Source of the DNA: Chitinophaga pinensis
Lineage (GTDB): Bacteria; Bacteroidota; Bacteroidia; Chitinophagales; Chitinophagaceae
NCBI GenBank assembly: GCA_945872085.1
Contig: CAMBYG010000005.1
Coordinates: 1-49,702 of the forward strand
Direction: 5' to 3'
Length of the DNA stretch: 49,702 nucleotides
Position numbers and translations under genes: made by a program
The notes under the pieces: model-generated
Database searches by the model: none
What the model was told of the DNA's origin: nothing
What the model saw: only the letters and a program-made list of their open reading frames with translations
Part shown: positions 35,852 through 44,883 of the stretch, in pieces
Layout: every line of letters begins with the position of its first letter
How positions within the stretch are numbered: the stretch's first letter is position 1

Positions 35852-36355
35852 CTACATAGGTCTATAAAACATAAACCACAAAGTAGCAGCAATAAATATC
35901 GACAAGCCAATACTTAGATAAATAATAGTTCTTTTATAGGCATTATTGATGGATTTGTATTTATGCAGCTCACTTATATTATTCATGATATTTTCTATTC
36001 TAGAAAATGCTGTTTCTCCCTTTAATACATAGTCGTATGCTCCGTATTTCATACTCTCCACAGCCACTTCGATCTTATCCTGACCAGAAAGCATAATTAC
36101 TTCTACCTTAGGATAATTGTCTTTTATCATTTTTAAAACCTCTACTCCGTTTTTCGCAGATTTATCATGAGCATTTAGATGATAATCTAATACTATAACT
36201 TCCGGACCTAAGTGCATTTCTTTCATAGCTTCTTCTCCATTGTCAAATGTTTTGATATGAGATAAGAAGCGATCTGCTAAAAAGTCTTTCAACATTTCGT
36301 TTTGAATAGGTTCATCATCGATCAGAAATACGAACCTTTTTTCTTGCACTTCCAT
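35852..36355 (-). CDS. Stand-alone response-regulator receiver protein with C-terminal membrane helix
   Basis: A 167-residue protein. Residues 7-125 form a complete receiver domain: acidic pair D13/D14, phospho-acceptor D57 (VIVLDYHL), Ser/Thr switch in MLSGQD, and the KGE lysine in YVLKGE. No DNA-binding or enzymatic output domain follows. Instead a linker helix leads to a hydrophobic segment (about 143-163) and the tail FYRPM, which should anchor the protein in the inner membrane with the receiver in the cytoplasm. The gene lies 62 bp downstream of the hybrid histidine kinase, its likely partner, and may have its own promoter. Confidence 0.88.
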   Translation of the reverse strand: MEVQEKRFVFLIDDEPIQNEMLKDFLADRFLSHIKTFDNGEEAMKEMHLGPEVIVLDYHLNAHDKSAKNGVEVLKMIKDNYPKVEVIMLSGQDKIEVAVESMKYGAYDYVLKGETAFSRIENIMNNISELHKYKSINNAYKRTIIYLSIGLSIFIAATLWFMFYRPM

Positions 36356-36371
36356 AAGTATAAATTTTTAA

Positions 36372-36402
36372 GAAAATTACGAACTATAATTTATAAAGTC
36401 AA
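36372..36402 (-). promoter_or_regulatory. Possible promoter of the receiver-protein gene
   Basis: On the minus strand it reads TTG, a 20-bp spacer, then TAATTTTC (7 of 8 to the -7 consensus). It lies between the histidine kinase stop and the receiver gene. Confidence 0.35.
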
Positions 36403-36417
36403 TACTATATTCAATTT

Positions 36418-39033
36418 TTACAGATTATTTTGATGAAGTTCTGCATATACTTGATTGCAAACCCTGATTAAATTTGCAACTAATCCCGGCAATTGTTCGG
36501 TATGGGTTTGCGAACCAGCCAATTGTTCAATCATGAAAATATGACTCAGTTCTTCATCTATACCCATGTAAGACATTTGAGGCTTAAGCGAATGTGCGGC
36601 AATTTTCACCTCTTCAAAATCCTGGTTTGTCATTCCATTTTCTAATCTACTCAATAGTTTTGGAGCATTTTCTAAAAACATCCCAATATACTTATTCATC
36701 TTCTGTAGATCATTATTAGTAAATTGTTTTAAAAAATCCAGATTGGTATATGATATAATAGCAGCAGACTTTACTTCTGCAAGATCAGTAATTTCAAGGT
36801 CCGTTTTGTTGTTGCTATTCAACAGTTTTTGTATTTTTTGTATTAGGATTTTTATTTCAAATGGTTTAGCAATATAATCATTCATTCCCGAGGCTAAATA
36901 ATGTTTGATATCTTCTTCAAAAACATTAGCCGTCATTGCTACTATGGGCACTTGCCCATAAGGAGAAGGCAACTTTCTAATTAGTTGGGTAGCCTCTACA
37001 CCATCCATTTTAGGCATTTGGATATCCATCAATATAAAATCGTACTCATTTTTTTGGGCTTTTTCAAGGGCAATTAGTCCATTATCGGCAAAATCGATTT
37101 GAGCTTGACTTAAAAATAATTTCAATGTGTCTTCTGCAACCATTTTATTGAATTCATTATCTTCTACTAACAATATTTTCAATGCAGTAGGCAATTCCTC
37201 ATGAATAGAAAACTCATTTTCTGAATCGATATGATTTTGATCTGCAGCTAATTCAATAGGTAGCAATACACTAAAGGTTGTGCCTTTACCCAACTCGCTT
37301 TCAACAGCGATTTGCCCTTTCATTAAATCCACTAATTGTTTTGAAATCGTTAATCCTAATCCAGTTCCTCCAAATTTTCGAGTTACATCTGTACCAGCTT
37401 GTGTAAAGCTGTCAAAAATGCTATCTAAATATTCCTTAGAAATTCCTATACCCGTATCCGAAATTTCAAAAACAACAAAATAGGTTGTTGCTACAACTTT
37501 TTCTATACGCGCTTTAATGCTAACATGCCCTTGCTCTGTAAATTTTACAGCATTGCCTGCAAGATTGATTAATACTTGATTAATTCTCGTTGGGTCGCCC
37601 ATGAAATAGGCTGGTAATGAAGGATCTGTATCTATTTCAAAATCGATATGCTTTTCTTTTGCTTTAAAAGACAACATGTCTTGAATATAGCCTAAGCATT
37701 GGGGTATAGAAAACCTTGTATGCTCAATGATAATCTTACCTGCTTCAATTTTAGATAAATCTAAAATGTCATTAATAATCACTAATAAATTATTGGCCGA
37801 CTGCTGAATCGACTTTAGGTATTTTAATTCTTCTCCATACCGCTCTTTACTAAGCAGCAAATTAGTCATACCTAGAATTGCATTCATAGGCGTTCTGATT
37901 TCATGGCTCATATTAGCCATAAACTGCTGCTTTAAATTGGCTGTTTTTTCTGCTACTTCTTTTTCTTTCTGAGCTAATTCAATTTCTTGACGAATCTGAA
38001 TATTTTTCAACTTATTAAAAGTTGCCTGAGAAAAGATTTCTTCTTTTAATTGTTCATATTGTTTTAGATGATAAAACGCCTTTGGAATATCATTTGTCTT
38101 GTCGTATAAATTAGAAAGCAACTCATGGATGCTCATCACATCATGTTTTCTGTTATAATCGCTTGCAAGGGCAAGTGCATCATCAAAATGAGCTTGAGCT
38201 TCATCAAATGCATTTAAATCTAACTTTAATCTTCCTAAATAAAATTCACAGATAATTTGCACTTCTACATGTTGCAATAATTCCGACTGCAACAAAGCAT
38301 CTTGTAAATGATTTTCTGCATCTTTAAAATTGTGCATTTTATAATACACTTTACCCATTCCACTTATTGCGGTAGCATAGGCTAAAGTGTCGGGTTCGTT
38401 CTGATCTGCATTTTGCTTGAAATAAGTTAAGGCTTCCTCATAATCATCCATTTTAAAGTAAATATTACCTAAGGTATTATTCAATTGCAATAAACGGACA
38501 CTGTCATTGAACGACTTGAAAATAGCTAAAGATTGTAATGCATAATCAAGGGCACTTTCATAATCATATAGGTCATAATGAATATTAGCCAAGCTAAACA
38601 AACATACAGATTGACTTAAATGATCTTCTAGCTTTTCAGTAATTACAAGGGCATTTTCATAATATTTTAACGCCGTAGATAGCTGCGCTAAATCTCTATA
38701 AATATTGCCATAATTAATAAATATACGGGCCAACAAACTTTGATCCTGTATTTTAATGGCTACCTTTTCTGCTTTATTTAATACCGTTAATCCTTCATCA
38801 TAATCGCCGTGCAACCACAAGCAAAATCCCAACAAATTGAAACCCCTCCCTTCGCCTAATGTAAAATTTATTTTAACGGCTCTTTGTATAACCTCTTCGG
38901 CCATAAGCGTAGCCTTCGGCAAGTCAAAACTTCTAGTTTCAAGGGCTAATTCTATAAGGGCGCTTATTTTATCTTTTTCATCTATCGCGTGTTCATAAGC
39001 ATCTTCTAATTGATGCAACTTATTAATATCCAT
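36418..39033 (-). CDS. Cytoplasmic TPR hybrid histidine kinase with receiver and HPt domains
   Basis: An 871-residue sensor kinase from ATG 39033 (MDINKLHQL). Domain order: about seven TPR units at 20-340 as the sensor; a coiled coil at about 340-372; HisKA with phospho-His377 (MSHEIRTPMNA); HATPase with NLAGNAVKFT, DTGIGIS and GGTGLGL; a receiver with phospho-Asp670 (LMDIQMPKMDG); and an HPt domain with His814 (AAHSLKPQ). No membrane helix is seen. All four relay sites are in one chain. A start 47 codons earlier is possible by frame but lies in the terminator of the 2TM gene. The downstream receiver gene is the likely final target. Confidence 0.92.
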   Translation of the reverse strand: MDINKLHQLEDAYEHAIDEKDKISALIELALETRSFDLPKATLMAEEVIQRAVKINFTLGEGRGFNLLGFCLWLHGDYDEGLTVLNKAEKVAIKIQDQSLLARIFINYGNIYRDLAQLSTALKYYENALVITEKLEDHLSQSVCLFSLANIHYDLYDYESALDYALQSLAIFKSFNDSVRLLQLNNTLGNIYFKMDDYEEALTYFKQNADQNEPDTLAYATAISGMGKVYYKMHNFKDAENHLQDALLQSELLQHVEVQIICEFYLGRLKLDLNAFDEAQAHFDDALALASDYNRKHDVMSIHELLSNLYDKTNDIPKAFYHLKQYEQLKEEIFSQATFNKLKNIQIRQEIELAQKEKEVAEKTANLKQQFMANMSHEIRTPMNAILGMTNLLLSKERYGEELKYLKSIQQSANNLLVIINDILDLSKIEAGKIIIEHTRFSIPQCLGYIQDMLSFKAKEKHIDFEIDTDPSLPAYFMGDPTRINQVLINLAGNAVKFTEQGHVSIKARIEKVVATTYFVVFEISDTGIGISKEYLDSIFDSFTQAGTDVTRKFGGTGLGLTISKQLVDLMKGQIAVESELGKGTTFSVLLPIELAADQNHIDSENEFSIHEELPTALKILLVEDNEFNKMVAEDTLKLFLSQAQIDFADNGLIALEKAQKNEYDFILMDIQMPKMDGVEATQLIRKLPSPYGQVPIVAMTANVFEEDIKHYLASGMNDYIAKPFEIKILIQKIQKLLNSNNKTDLEITDLAEVKSAAIISYTNLDFLKQFTNNDLQKMNKYIGMFLENAPKLLSRLENGMTNQDFEEVKIAAHSLKPQMSYMGIDEELSHIFMIEQLAGSQTHTEQLPGLVANLIRVCNQVYAELHQNNL

Positions 39034-39053
39034 GAAAAGTATAGTTAAAAAAC

Positions 39054-39079
39054 AAGCCCCTTGCAAATGCAAGGGGCTT
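39054..39079 (-). terminator. Rho-independent terminator of the 2TM-protein gene
   Basis: An 11-bp perfect stem (AAGCCCCTTGC/GCAAGGGGCTT) with a 4-nt loop, followed on the minus strand by GTTTTTT. It lies 15 bp after the 2TM stop and just upstream of the kinase start. Confidence 0.9.
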
Positions 39080-39094
39080 AATATAGTAATGAAA

Positions 39095-39346
39095 TTATCC
39101 GTTATCTGACATTCGCATAAATTCGTCGTAATTCTTATCTTCGAAGGTAGTCCATAATGCGCACCAATGACCAACTACTGCTAAAGCCCAAGCCGCAGTT
39201 AACCATGCTGGCCATGGGTAAACCCATCCTTTGGCTCCATTATCATACATAGTCCACATCAAGAAATTTGCAATTGCAAAAACTACAAGGTGTATATAAA
39301 AAATCGATTTTTGTTTAGAAGTAGGTAAAATCTGCTTAAGTGCCAT
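39095..39346 (-). CDS. Small 2TM-domain membrane protein
   Basis: An 83-residue protein with two hydrophobic helices (about 18-35 and 44-63) joined by a short loop, and a soluble acidic C-terminus ending FEDKNYDEFMRMSDNG. It matches the 2TM domain (PF13239) often found as a free protein or fused to LytS-type kinases in Bacteroidota; its function is unknown. Start ATG 39346 is preferred over 39367 because a perfect -7 box overlaps the longer start. It sits upstream of the histidine kinase but is separated from it by a strong terminator. Confidence 0.84.
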   Translation of the reverse strand: MALKQILPTSKQKSIFYIHLVVFAIANFLMWTMYDNGAKGWVYPWPAWLTAAWALAVVGHWCALWTTFEDKNYDEFMRMSDNG

Positions 39347-39363
39347 AATCAAAATGAATTTAT

Positions 39364-39372
39364 GCAAATATA
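39364..39372 (-). promoter_or_regulatory. Bacteroidetes -7 box upstream of the 2TM gene
   Basis: On the minus strand it reads TATATTTGC, an exact TAnnTTTG match ending about 18 bp before ATG 39346. Confidence 0.6.
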
Positions 39373-39487
39373 TAAGGTATTTTGCAAAAAGTAAAATATA
39401 TAAGCCTAAAAAAGGACATGATTTTAATTACTTTTTTAGCTAATTTTAAAGCACCTCTTTAGTTAGTATCAAAACTATACAAACGTT

Positions 39488-40339
39488 ATGAAAAATTGGA
39501 AAAACACGAGGTGGCTCAGCCTATTAAAAATGAGTAGATTAGAGCGTATAGCTAGTATTTCACTGCTTTTCATTTGCAGCGTCTTATTATTGCTTTTGCT
39601 TCTTAAAAAAAAACAAGAGCACCGCGTTCTCATCTCAGCGATCAGGCCTTTAGATTTTAATTCTAGTCCATACGCAGACGCTTACCACTCCAATACCATT
39701 CAAGAACTACATCCTTTCTATTTTGACCCCAATACACTCGATGCTGTCGGATTTGCTAAATTGGGCTTGCGAGAAAAGACCATAAAAATGATTCTTAACT
39801 ATAGAAGTAAAGGTGGGCACTTTTACGAAGTAGCCGATTTTGCAAAAATATGGACCTTATCCAAACAAGAATATGATCAGTTAAAAGATTTTATAATACC
39901 TTCTAGCCCTATAAAATATCCGAAAAACAATTATACCGCTTTACAACATATCGATTGGAACAAAATTGACTCAGCTTCGCTGACAAGAGTAAATGGCATA
40001 GGCCCATACATTGCCCATAAACTTATAAGTTATCGCAATTTACTTGGAGGATATATCCAAAGTGAACAACTCAAAGAAGCATACAAGCTAAACGACTCGT
40101 TATTTGCATATATTGTTAGTATTAGCTCCTTTAATCCAACTGGAATTAAAAAAATAGCCATTAATAGTTTGCCTGAAATAGAACTGGCAAAACATCCTTA
40201 TATCGGCGATAAGATGGCCAAAAACATTATTTTATTAAGAAGCAGTTTTAAGAAATTTGATAAAATTGAACAATTAAAACAAGTTCCTTTGATGAATGAA
40301 GAAAAATATCGTAAAATTGCACCCTATATTCAATTATAA
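39488..40339 (+). CDS. Membrane-anchored helix-hairpin-helix (ComEA-like) protein
   Basis: A 283-residue protein with one N-terminal membrane helix (about 21-41) followed by a basic stretch. Three helix-hairpin-helix units follow: about 72-118 (AVGFAKLGLREKTIKMILNY), 150-200 (NGIGPYIAHKLISY) and 225-283 (HPYIGDKMAKNIILL). Such domains bind DNA non-specifically through the backbone. ComEA-like proteins hold incoming DNA during natural transformation, so a DNA-uptake role is possible. No comEC or pilus gene is near, and other roles cannot be excluded. The acyl-CoA dehydrogenase gene follows after 3 bp. Confidence 0.83.
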   Translation: MKNWKNTRWLSLLKMSRLERIASISLLFICSVLLLLLLLKKKQEHRVLISAIRPLDFNSSPYADAYHSNTIQELHPFYFDPNTLDAVGFAKLGLREKTIKMILNYRSKGGHFYEVADFAKIWTLSKQEYDQLKDFIIPSSPIKYPKNNYTALQHIDWNKIDSASLTRVNGIGPYIAHKLISYRNLLGGYIQSEQLKEAYKLNDSLFAYIVSISSFNPTGIKKIAINSLPEIELAKHPYIGDKMAKNIILLRSSFKKFDKIEQLKQVPLMNEEKYRKIAPYIQL

Positions 40340-40342
40340 CTC

Positions 40343-41485
40343 ATGAATTTTAATACTACTGACACCCAGATTCAAATTGCTGAAATGATTCGCGATTTTG
40401 GGAATAAACATATTCGCCCAAATATGATGGAATGGGATGAACAACAAATTTTCCCCATTGAAATATTCAAAAAATTAGGCGAATTGGGTTTGATGGGCGT
40501 ATTGGTACCAGAAGCGTATGGCGGTTCTGGCTTAGGCTATTTTGAATATGTAACGGTAGTAAGTGAAATTGCTAAAGTATGTAGTTCTATTGGTTTGTCT
40601 GTAGCGGCACACAATTCTTTGTGCGTAGGACATATATTGTATTTTGGCAATGAAGAACAAAAGAAAAAATACCTACCTAAATTAGCTAGTGCAGAATGGA
40701 TTGGCGCTTGGGGATTAACGGAAGCCAATACCGGTAGTGATGCTAGCAATATGCGATGCGTTGCTACAAAAGAGGGCAACGACTGGATATTAAACGGCAC
40801 CAAAAACTGGATTACCCATGGTATTACAGGTGATGTTGCGGTGGTATTAGCTCGCACTGGCGATCCAAGAACCAGTGGAAACAGTACTGCTTTTATTGTT
40901 GAAAGAGGCACACCTGGATTTTTAGCGGGTAAAAAAGAAAACAAACTAGGCATGCGTGCATCTGAAACTGCCGAAATGATATTTGATAATTGTAGAATCT
41001 CTGATACGCAACGACTTGGAGAAGTTGGTGATGGCTTTAGACAAGCTATGAAAGTTTTAGATGGCGGTAGAATCTCTATTGCAGCGCTTTCTTTAGGTAT
41101 TGCCAAAGGCGCTTATGAAGCTGCTTTGAAATATGCAAAAGAGCGAGAACAATTTGACCAACCTATTGCAAATTTTCAAGCAATTGCATTTAAACTAGCC
41201 GATATGTTTACTCAAATTCAAGCATCTGAAGCATTAATTTATCAAGCATCCGACTTGAAGAATAGAGGTGAAAAAATGACTAAAGAATCAGCAATGGCAA
41301 AATACTACGCATCAGAAGCTTGCGTAAGAATTGCTACAGAAGCCGTTCAGATTTTTGGTGGTTACGGTTATACCAAAGATTTTCCTGTAGAGAAATTTTA
41401 TCGCGATAGTAAATTGTGTACTATTGGTGAAGGCACTAGTGAAATTCAAAAATTAGTAATTTCTAGAAACATCTTACACAGTTAA
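40343..41485 (+). CDS. Acyl-CoA dehydrogenase (short/medium-chain type)
   Basis: A 380-residue FAD enzyme that introduces a trans-2,3 double bond in acyl-CoA, cytoplasmic, passing electrons to ETF. Family signatures are GLTEANTGSDASNM (flavin-contacting, about 129-142), TKNWITHG, and FGGYGYTKDFPVEKFYRDSK followed by the catalytic Glu363 in IGEGTSEIQ. The position of that Glu and the length fit butyryl/short-chain dehydrogenases. The chain length of the substrate cannot be fixed. It is the second gene of a two-gene unit with the helix-hairpin-helix protein, closed by a bidirectional terminator. Confidence 0.95.
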   Translation: MNFNTTDTQIQIAEMIRDFGNKHIRPNMMEWDEQQIFPIEIFKKLGELGLMGVLVPEAYGGSGLGYFEYVTVVSEIAKVCSSIGLSVAAHNSLCVGHILYFGNEEQKKKYLPKLASAEWIGAWGLTEANTGSDASNMRCVATKEGNDWILNGTKNWITHGITGDVAVVLARTGDPRTSGNSTAFIVERGTPGFLAGKKENKLGMRASETAEMIFDNCRISDTQRLGEVGDGFRQAMKVLDGGRISIAALSLGIAKGAYEAALKYAKEREQFDQPIANFQAIAFKLADMFTQIQASEALIYQASDLKNRGEKMTKESAMAKYYASEACVRIATEAVQIFGGYGYTKDFPVEKFYRDSKLCTIGEGTSEIQKLVISRNILHS

Positions 41486-41488
41486 AAT

Positions 41489-41516
41489 AAAAAGCCCCGA
41501 CATGTCGGGGCTTTTT
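41489..41516. terminator. Bidirectional rho-independent terminator between acyl-CoA dehydrogenase and metalloprotease genes
   Basis: A 12-bp perfect stem (AAAAAGCCCCGA/TCGGGGCTTTTT) around CATG. T-tracts flank it on both strands, so it can stop both convergent genes. Confidence 0.92.
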
Positions 41517-41534
41517 ATTGAAATTACTATTCTA

Positions 41535-44021
41535 TTATTTAGGATCTAATGCTTGTTTGATTTTATCTGCCAAATCTTGATAATGATATTTTGTGGTAGC
41601 ATCTGTTGTTAAAGCTAAATTGGCTTGTATTTGAGCCCTAAAACGCTGTAAGGCATTTTTAGAAAACGTAAAGGCATCTGTGTTTTTAATACTCGCTGCA
41701 TTTGTACTTTTCAAATCAATGGTAGTACTCAATGTTTCTACAAATGCTCTTTGCAAATTTCTTCTGTATAAATCTGCACTAGCATGGGTATTCATCTCAA
41801 CCGTAAGTGTTTTTAAAACTTCTTTTAATAATTCATCAATAGATAGGTAATCTGAAGCAGCTAAATTAAATCGGTTAGCAGTTGCAGCAATTCTATTTAA
41901 ACGAGCAGGTGCAATTAAACTGTTTAGAACGTTGATTTGAATGGTATTTACATTCTCATTACCTAAAGGCATCGTTATTTTATTGAGAATCGATTTATCA
42001 AGCAGCCATGTAGGCGTAGTAAATAACTGTCTGTTTAAAAATTGCAAGGCCGCTACTTGTTTTACTTTAGGTGTTGGCTCATAAATATCACCTACTTGCT
42101 CTTCACTTTTTGGTGTTTCATAGATACCGCCAATGTTTCGTAATACATGATTCATGTATCTATTAAACTGGCCCAACATTGCAGTATACATTGCTTGTAA
42201 ATTTTCATAATGGCCAGCTTCTTCTTTAGTCCAACTGATTAAGTTGGCAGCTAAGCGCTTCATGTTTTTAATTCCGTATTCACTTGCCACAACATTATCA
42301 TCACTTAAATCTTCGGTTTGCGAACGAGGATCGAATGGATTCGTTTCTGTTCCAAACCATAATCTTGGATTAGCCTTTAAGCTATCAATGATCCATTTAT
42401 TAACTATTTTTTTGTCCGCTTGTTCATCTGCCACCGGCAAATAAGTATAGCCCCATTGTATAGCCCATTTATCATAAATACCAATGCGAGGGAAAATACC
42501 TTTTTGAGCAATATGATCTTCTGGTTGTGCTACATAATTAAAACGTGCATAATCCATAATAGAAGCAGTATGCCCATTAGCTTCTACCCAATTTTTATCG
42601 CGCAATTTTTCAACAGGTGTTTTACTACTACTCCCCATATTATGGCGCAAACCTAAGGTATGGCCCACTTCATGAGAAGAAACAAAACGAATTAATTGAC
42701 CCATTAACTCATCATTAAATTCCATTGTTCTTGCTTGAGAATCTATACTAGAGGCTTGTATCATATACCAATCATGTACTAATTTCATTACATTATGATA
42801 CCATCCAATATGACTTTCAATGATTTCTCCACTTCTTGGATCGTGCACATTTGGTCCGTAAGCATTTGCAATATCAGAAGGCAAATAGCGCATAACAGAA
42901 TAACGAGCATCTTCTAAATTCATTGTAGAATCTTTTTCTGGCCATTCTTTAGCTACTATCGCATTTTTAAATCCAGCTTGTTCAAAAGCAACCTGCCAAT
43001 CATTTACTCCTTGTATTAGGTACGGTCTCCATTTTTTTGGCGTAGCCGGATCTATATAATAAACAATTTGTTTTTGGGGCTCTACCAAAATTCCTTTTTT
43101 ATATTTTTCAACATCTTCGGGTTTGGGCTCTAAACGCCATCTAACAATAAATACTTGATTGTCTACCCGTTGCTGATCATCTGTAAATACAGAAAACTCA
43201 TCTGCAAAAAAACCAACTCTATCGTCAAACAATCTTTTTTTCATGGGCACCTTCGGTAATAATACAAATGAATTGTTCATCTCTAAAGTAACCGCACCTG
43301 CTGCATAGGCTGCTGGCAAGGTTGTTGAAGGAAATGAACTCGGCATAGAAGGACCAAATGAAGGTGTTGAAGAAAATGTTCTTACTACTCTAATTTCGGT
43401 ATTAAGCGGAAAGCTTGAAATATGATGAATATAAGTTCTATCACTTAACTGAGCTGATAAATTCAATCGCTTTTTATTCATTACACTAAGCGAAACAGGT
43501 AAATTATCGCCTTTGAAAAAGTCAGTAACATCAATCACACTTGCGCTAGAATCCTTAGCTATTGTTTTGATTTCAAAATTAGCCACTATGGGATTCAGGT
43601 TAGAGTTTTTAACTGCTTTAATAATATCGGTTGTAGAATCGGCTACACTTAATACCGTAACTACCCGCAACAATATATTTTTGTTGATACCTTTTTCAAA
43701 TACTACTGTTTGCTCATTGTCTTTTTCTCCAGCATATACACCACCGCCACCAGCTATCTTACTAAATCTGGATGTCATCATCATTTCTCTCCCTAATAAT
43801 GTATCAGGAATTTCGAAATAGTACTTGTCTTCAACTTTATGTACTTTAAACAATCCTCTTTGGGTGATCGCTTTATCTGTTATTACTTTGGCATAGGGTT
43901 TAAAAGGACCTTTAGCCGCAGTGTCTGCAACTGCTGGAGTAGTAATAAGCGGTTTCTTTTCCGCAGCAATAGACGGTACACCTAAAAGAAGTACCCCTAC
44001 TAATAGTGATGTTGATTTCAT
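41535..44021 (-). CDS. Secreted zinc metalloprotease (DUF5117/DUF5118/DUF4953 family)
   Basis: An 828-residue secreted protease. A signal peptide (about 1-20, ending SIAAE) is followed by N-terminal DUF5118/DUF5117-like regions (KLITTPAV to about 400) and a zinc site H450-E-V-G-H454-x5-H460 in HEVGHTLGLRHN, then the DUF4953 C-terminal region (SWTKEEAGHYENL, RNLQRAFVETL). No T9SS tail is present, so a periplasmic or outer-membrane location is likely. The family is common in Bacteroidota, with substrates undefined. A 267-residue secreted protein lies 7 bp upstream in the same operon. Confidence 0.9.
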   Translation of the reverse strand: MKSTSLLVGVLLLGVPSIAAEKKPLITTPAVADTAAKGPFKPYAKVITDKAITQRGLFKVHKVEDKYYFEIPDTLLGREMMMTSRFSKIAGGGGVYAGEKDNEQTVVFEKGINKNILLRVVTVLSVADSTTDIIKAVKNSNLNPIVANFEIKTIAKDSSASVIDVTDFFKGDNLPVSLSVMNKKRLNLSAQLSDRTYIHHISSFPLNTEIRVVRTFSSTPSFGPSMPSSFPSTTLPAAYAAGAVTLEMNNSFVLLPKVPMKKRLFDDRVGFFADEFSVFTDDQQRVDNQVFIVRWRLEPKPEDVEKYKKGILVEPQKQIVYYIDPATPKKWRPYLIQGVNDWQVAFEQAGFKNAIVAKEWPEKDSTMNLEDARYSVMRYLPSDIANAYGPNVHDPRSGEIIESHIGWYHNVMKLVHDWYMIQASSIDSQARTMEFNDELMGQLIRFVSSHEVGHTLGLRHNMGSSSKTPVEKLRDKNWVEANGHTASIMDYARFNYVAQPEDHIAQKGIFPRIGIYDKWAIQWGYTYLPVADEQADKKIVNKWIIDSLKANPRLWFGTETNPFDPRSQTEDLSDDNVVASEYGIKNMKRLAANLISWTKEEAGHYENLQAMYTAMLGQFNRYMNHVLRNIGGIYETPKSEEQVGDIYEPTPKVKQVAALQFLNRQLFTTPTWLLDKSILNKITMPLGNENVNTIQINVLNSLIAPARLNRIAATANRFNLAASDYLSIDELLKEVLKTLTVEMNTHASADLYRRNLQRAFVETLSTTIDLKSTNAASIKNTDAFTFSKNALQRFRAQIQANLALTTDATTKYHYQDLADKIKQALDPK

Positions 44022-44028
44022 AATGATT

Positions 44029-44832
44029 TTAAAGGAGTTTAAGATGAACTAAATGAGCAGCAACAGCTTGAGCATAGGGCTCTGGAGTGCCACCAAAAGG
44101 AAAACTAAAGGCTTTATCATCATCCTTTTTACGTTCTCCATTTACAAAAATATAAGCATTTGGTATAGTAGATATATTTACCCAACTCGCCGCAACGATT
44201 TGACCTTTGATATTCCTGAACAAGAATAGCATTTCACTTATGCCATTCTTAACCGACAATTTTTCCCAATACCCAATAACAACATCACCTTGACCAATTT
44301 TGCCTAAATAATTTACCGTAATAGGTTTGTTTTTATTTCTTTCTACTAATTCTGTATTGGTATTAAGTAAACTAGCAATAGAATCCTGACTATGTTTCCA
44401 ATTCGCAACAATATCAACATTTTTTGTTTTTGCATAAGCTAAAGCGTTTGTTGCATTCCAAGTGCCGTTTTGGTCAATTAATTGAGCATTTAATAATTCC
44501 TCCCCTACCTCTCTAAAGGTATTGAGCATACCTGTAAAAATTGGTCGAGTAAACTCAATTTTATCTTTAACAAGATACCCGTGATAAAAAAGCTGATCCT
44601 GTCCGCCCAAAATATCTGGCATTTTGTCAAATTCATACTTCACTAAGGTGTCGTTAGAAGCAGATAAGAGAACATAATTTTTATAGCCTTGTCCTTTAAT
44701 TTTAATATCCATTAGTGTAGCAACTGAAGCATCGCCATTTTTAAAACTTCCATCCTTTTTACTAAACTGAATAGTTTGTGCGCTTAGTGAAGATAAACCC
44801 AAACAAATCATAAGTAATAATATATTTTTCAT
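44029..44832 (-). CDS. Hypothetical secreted protein, operon partner of the metalloprotease
   Basis: A 267-residue protein from ATG 44832 (MKNILLLMICLG), with a signal peptide ending SLSAQ. An earlier in-frame ATG would add 16 residues that precede the signal peptide and is rejected. The mature part has alternating beta-strand-like and helical segments (KPITVNYLGKIGQGDVVIGY, FLFRNIKGQIVAASW) but no motif I can name. It heads a two-gene operon with the zinc metalloprotease, 7 bp apart, so it may be an inhibitor, chaperone or substrate-binding partner; this is inference. Confidence 0.78.
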   Translation of the reverse strand: MKNILLLMICLGLSSLSAQTIQFSKKDGSFKNGDASVATLMDIKIKGQGYKNYVLLSASNDTLVKYEFDKMPDILGGQDQLFYHGYLVKDKIEFTRPIFTGMLNTFREVGEELLNAQLIDQNGTWNATNALAYAKTKNVDIVANWKHSQDSIASLLNTNTELVERNKNKPITVNYLGKIGQGDVVIGYWEKLSVKNGISEMLFLFRNIKGQIVAASWVNISTIPNAYIFVNGERKKDDDKAFSFPFGGTPEPYAQAVAAHLVHLKLL

Positions 44833-44837
44833 AGACT

Positions 44838-44868
44838 TAAATATACTGAAATTTAAGTAGCTTACAAA
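44838..44868 (-). promoter_or_regulatory. Promoter of the metalloprotease operon, adjacent to the start codon
   Basis: On the minus strand it reads TTTG (44868-44865), a 19-bp spacer, then TATATTTA (44845-44838; 7 of 8). The -7 element ends 5 bp before ATG 44832, so the RNA would be nearly leaderless. Confidence 0.6.
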
Positions 44869-44883
44869 AAAAACAACCAATTC

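Noticed and set aside
40537-41106. A 189-codon open frame antisense to the acyl-CoA dehydrogenase gene
   Set aside because: It is a shadow of a strongly conserved gene; the antisense product shows no recognisable domain.
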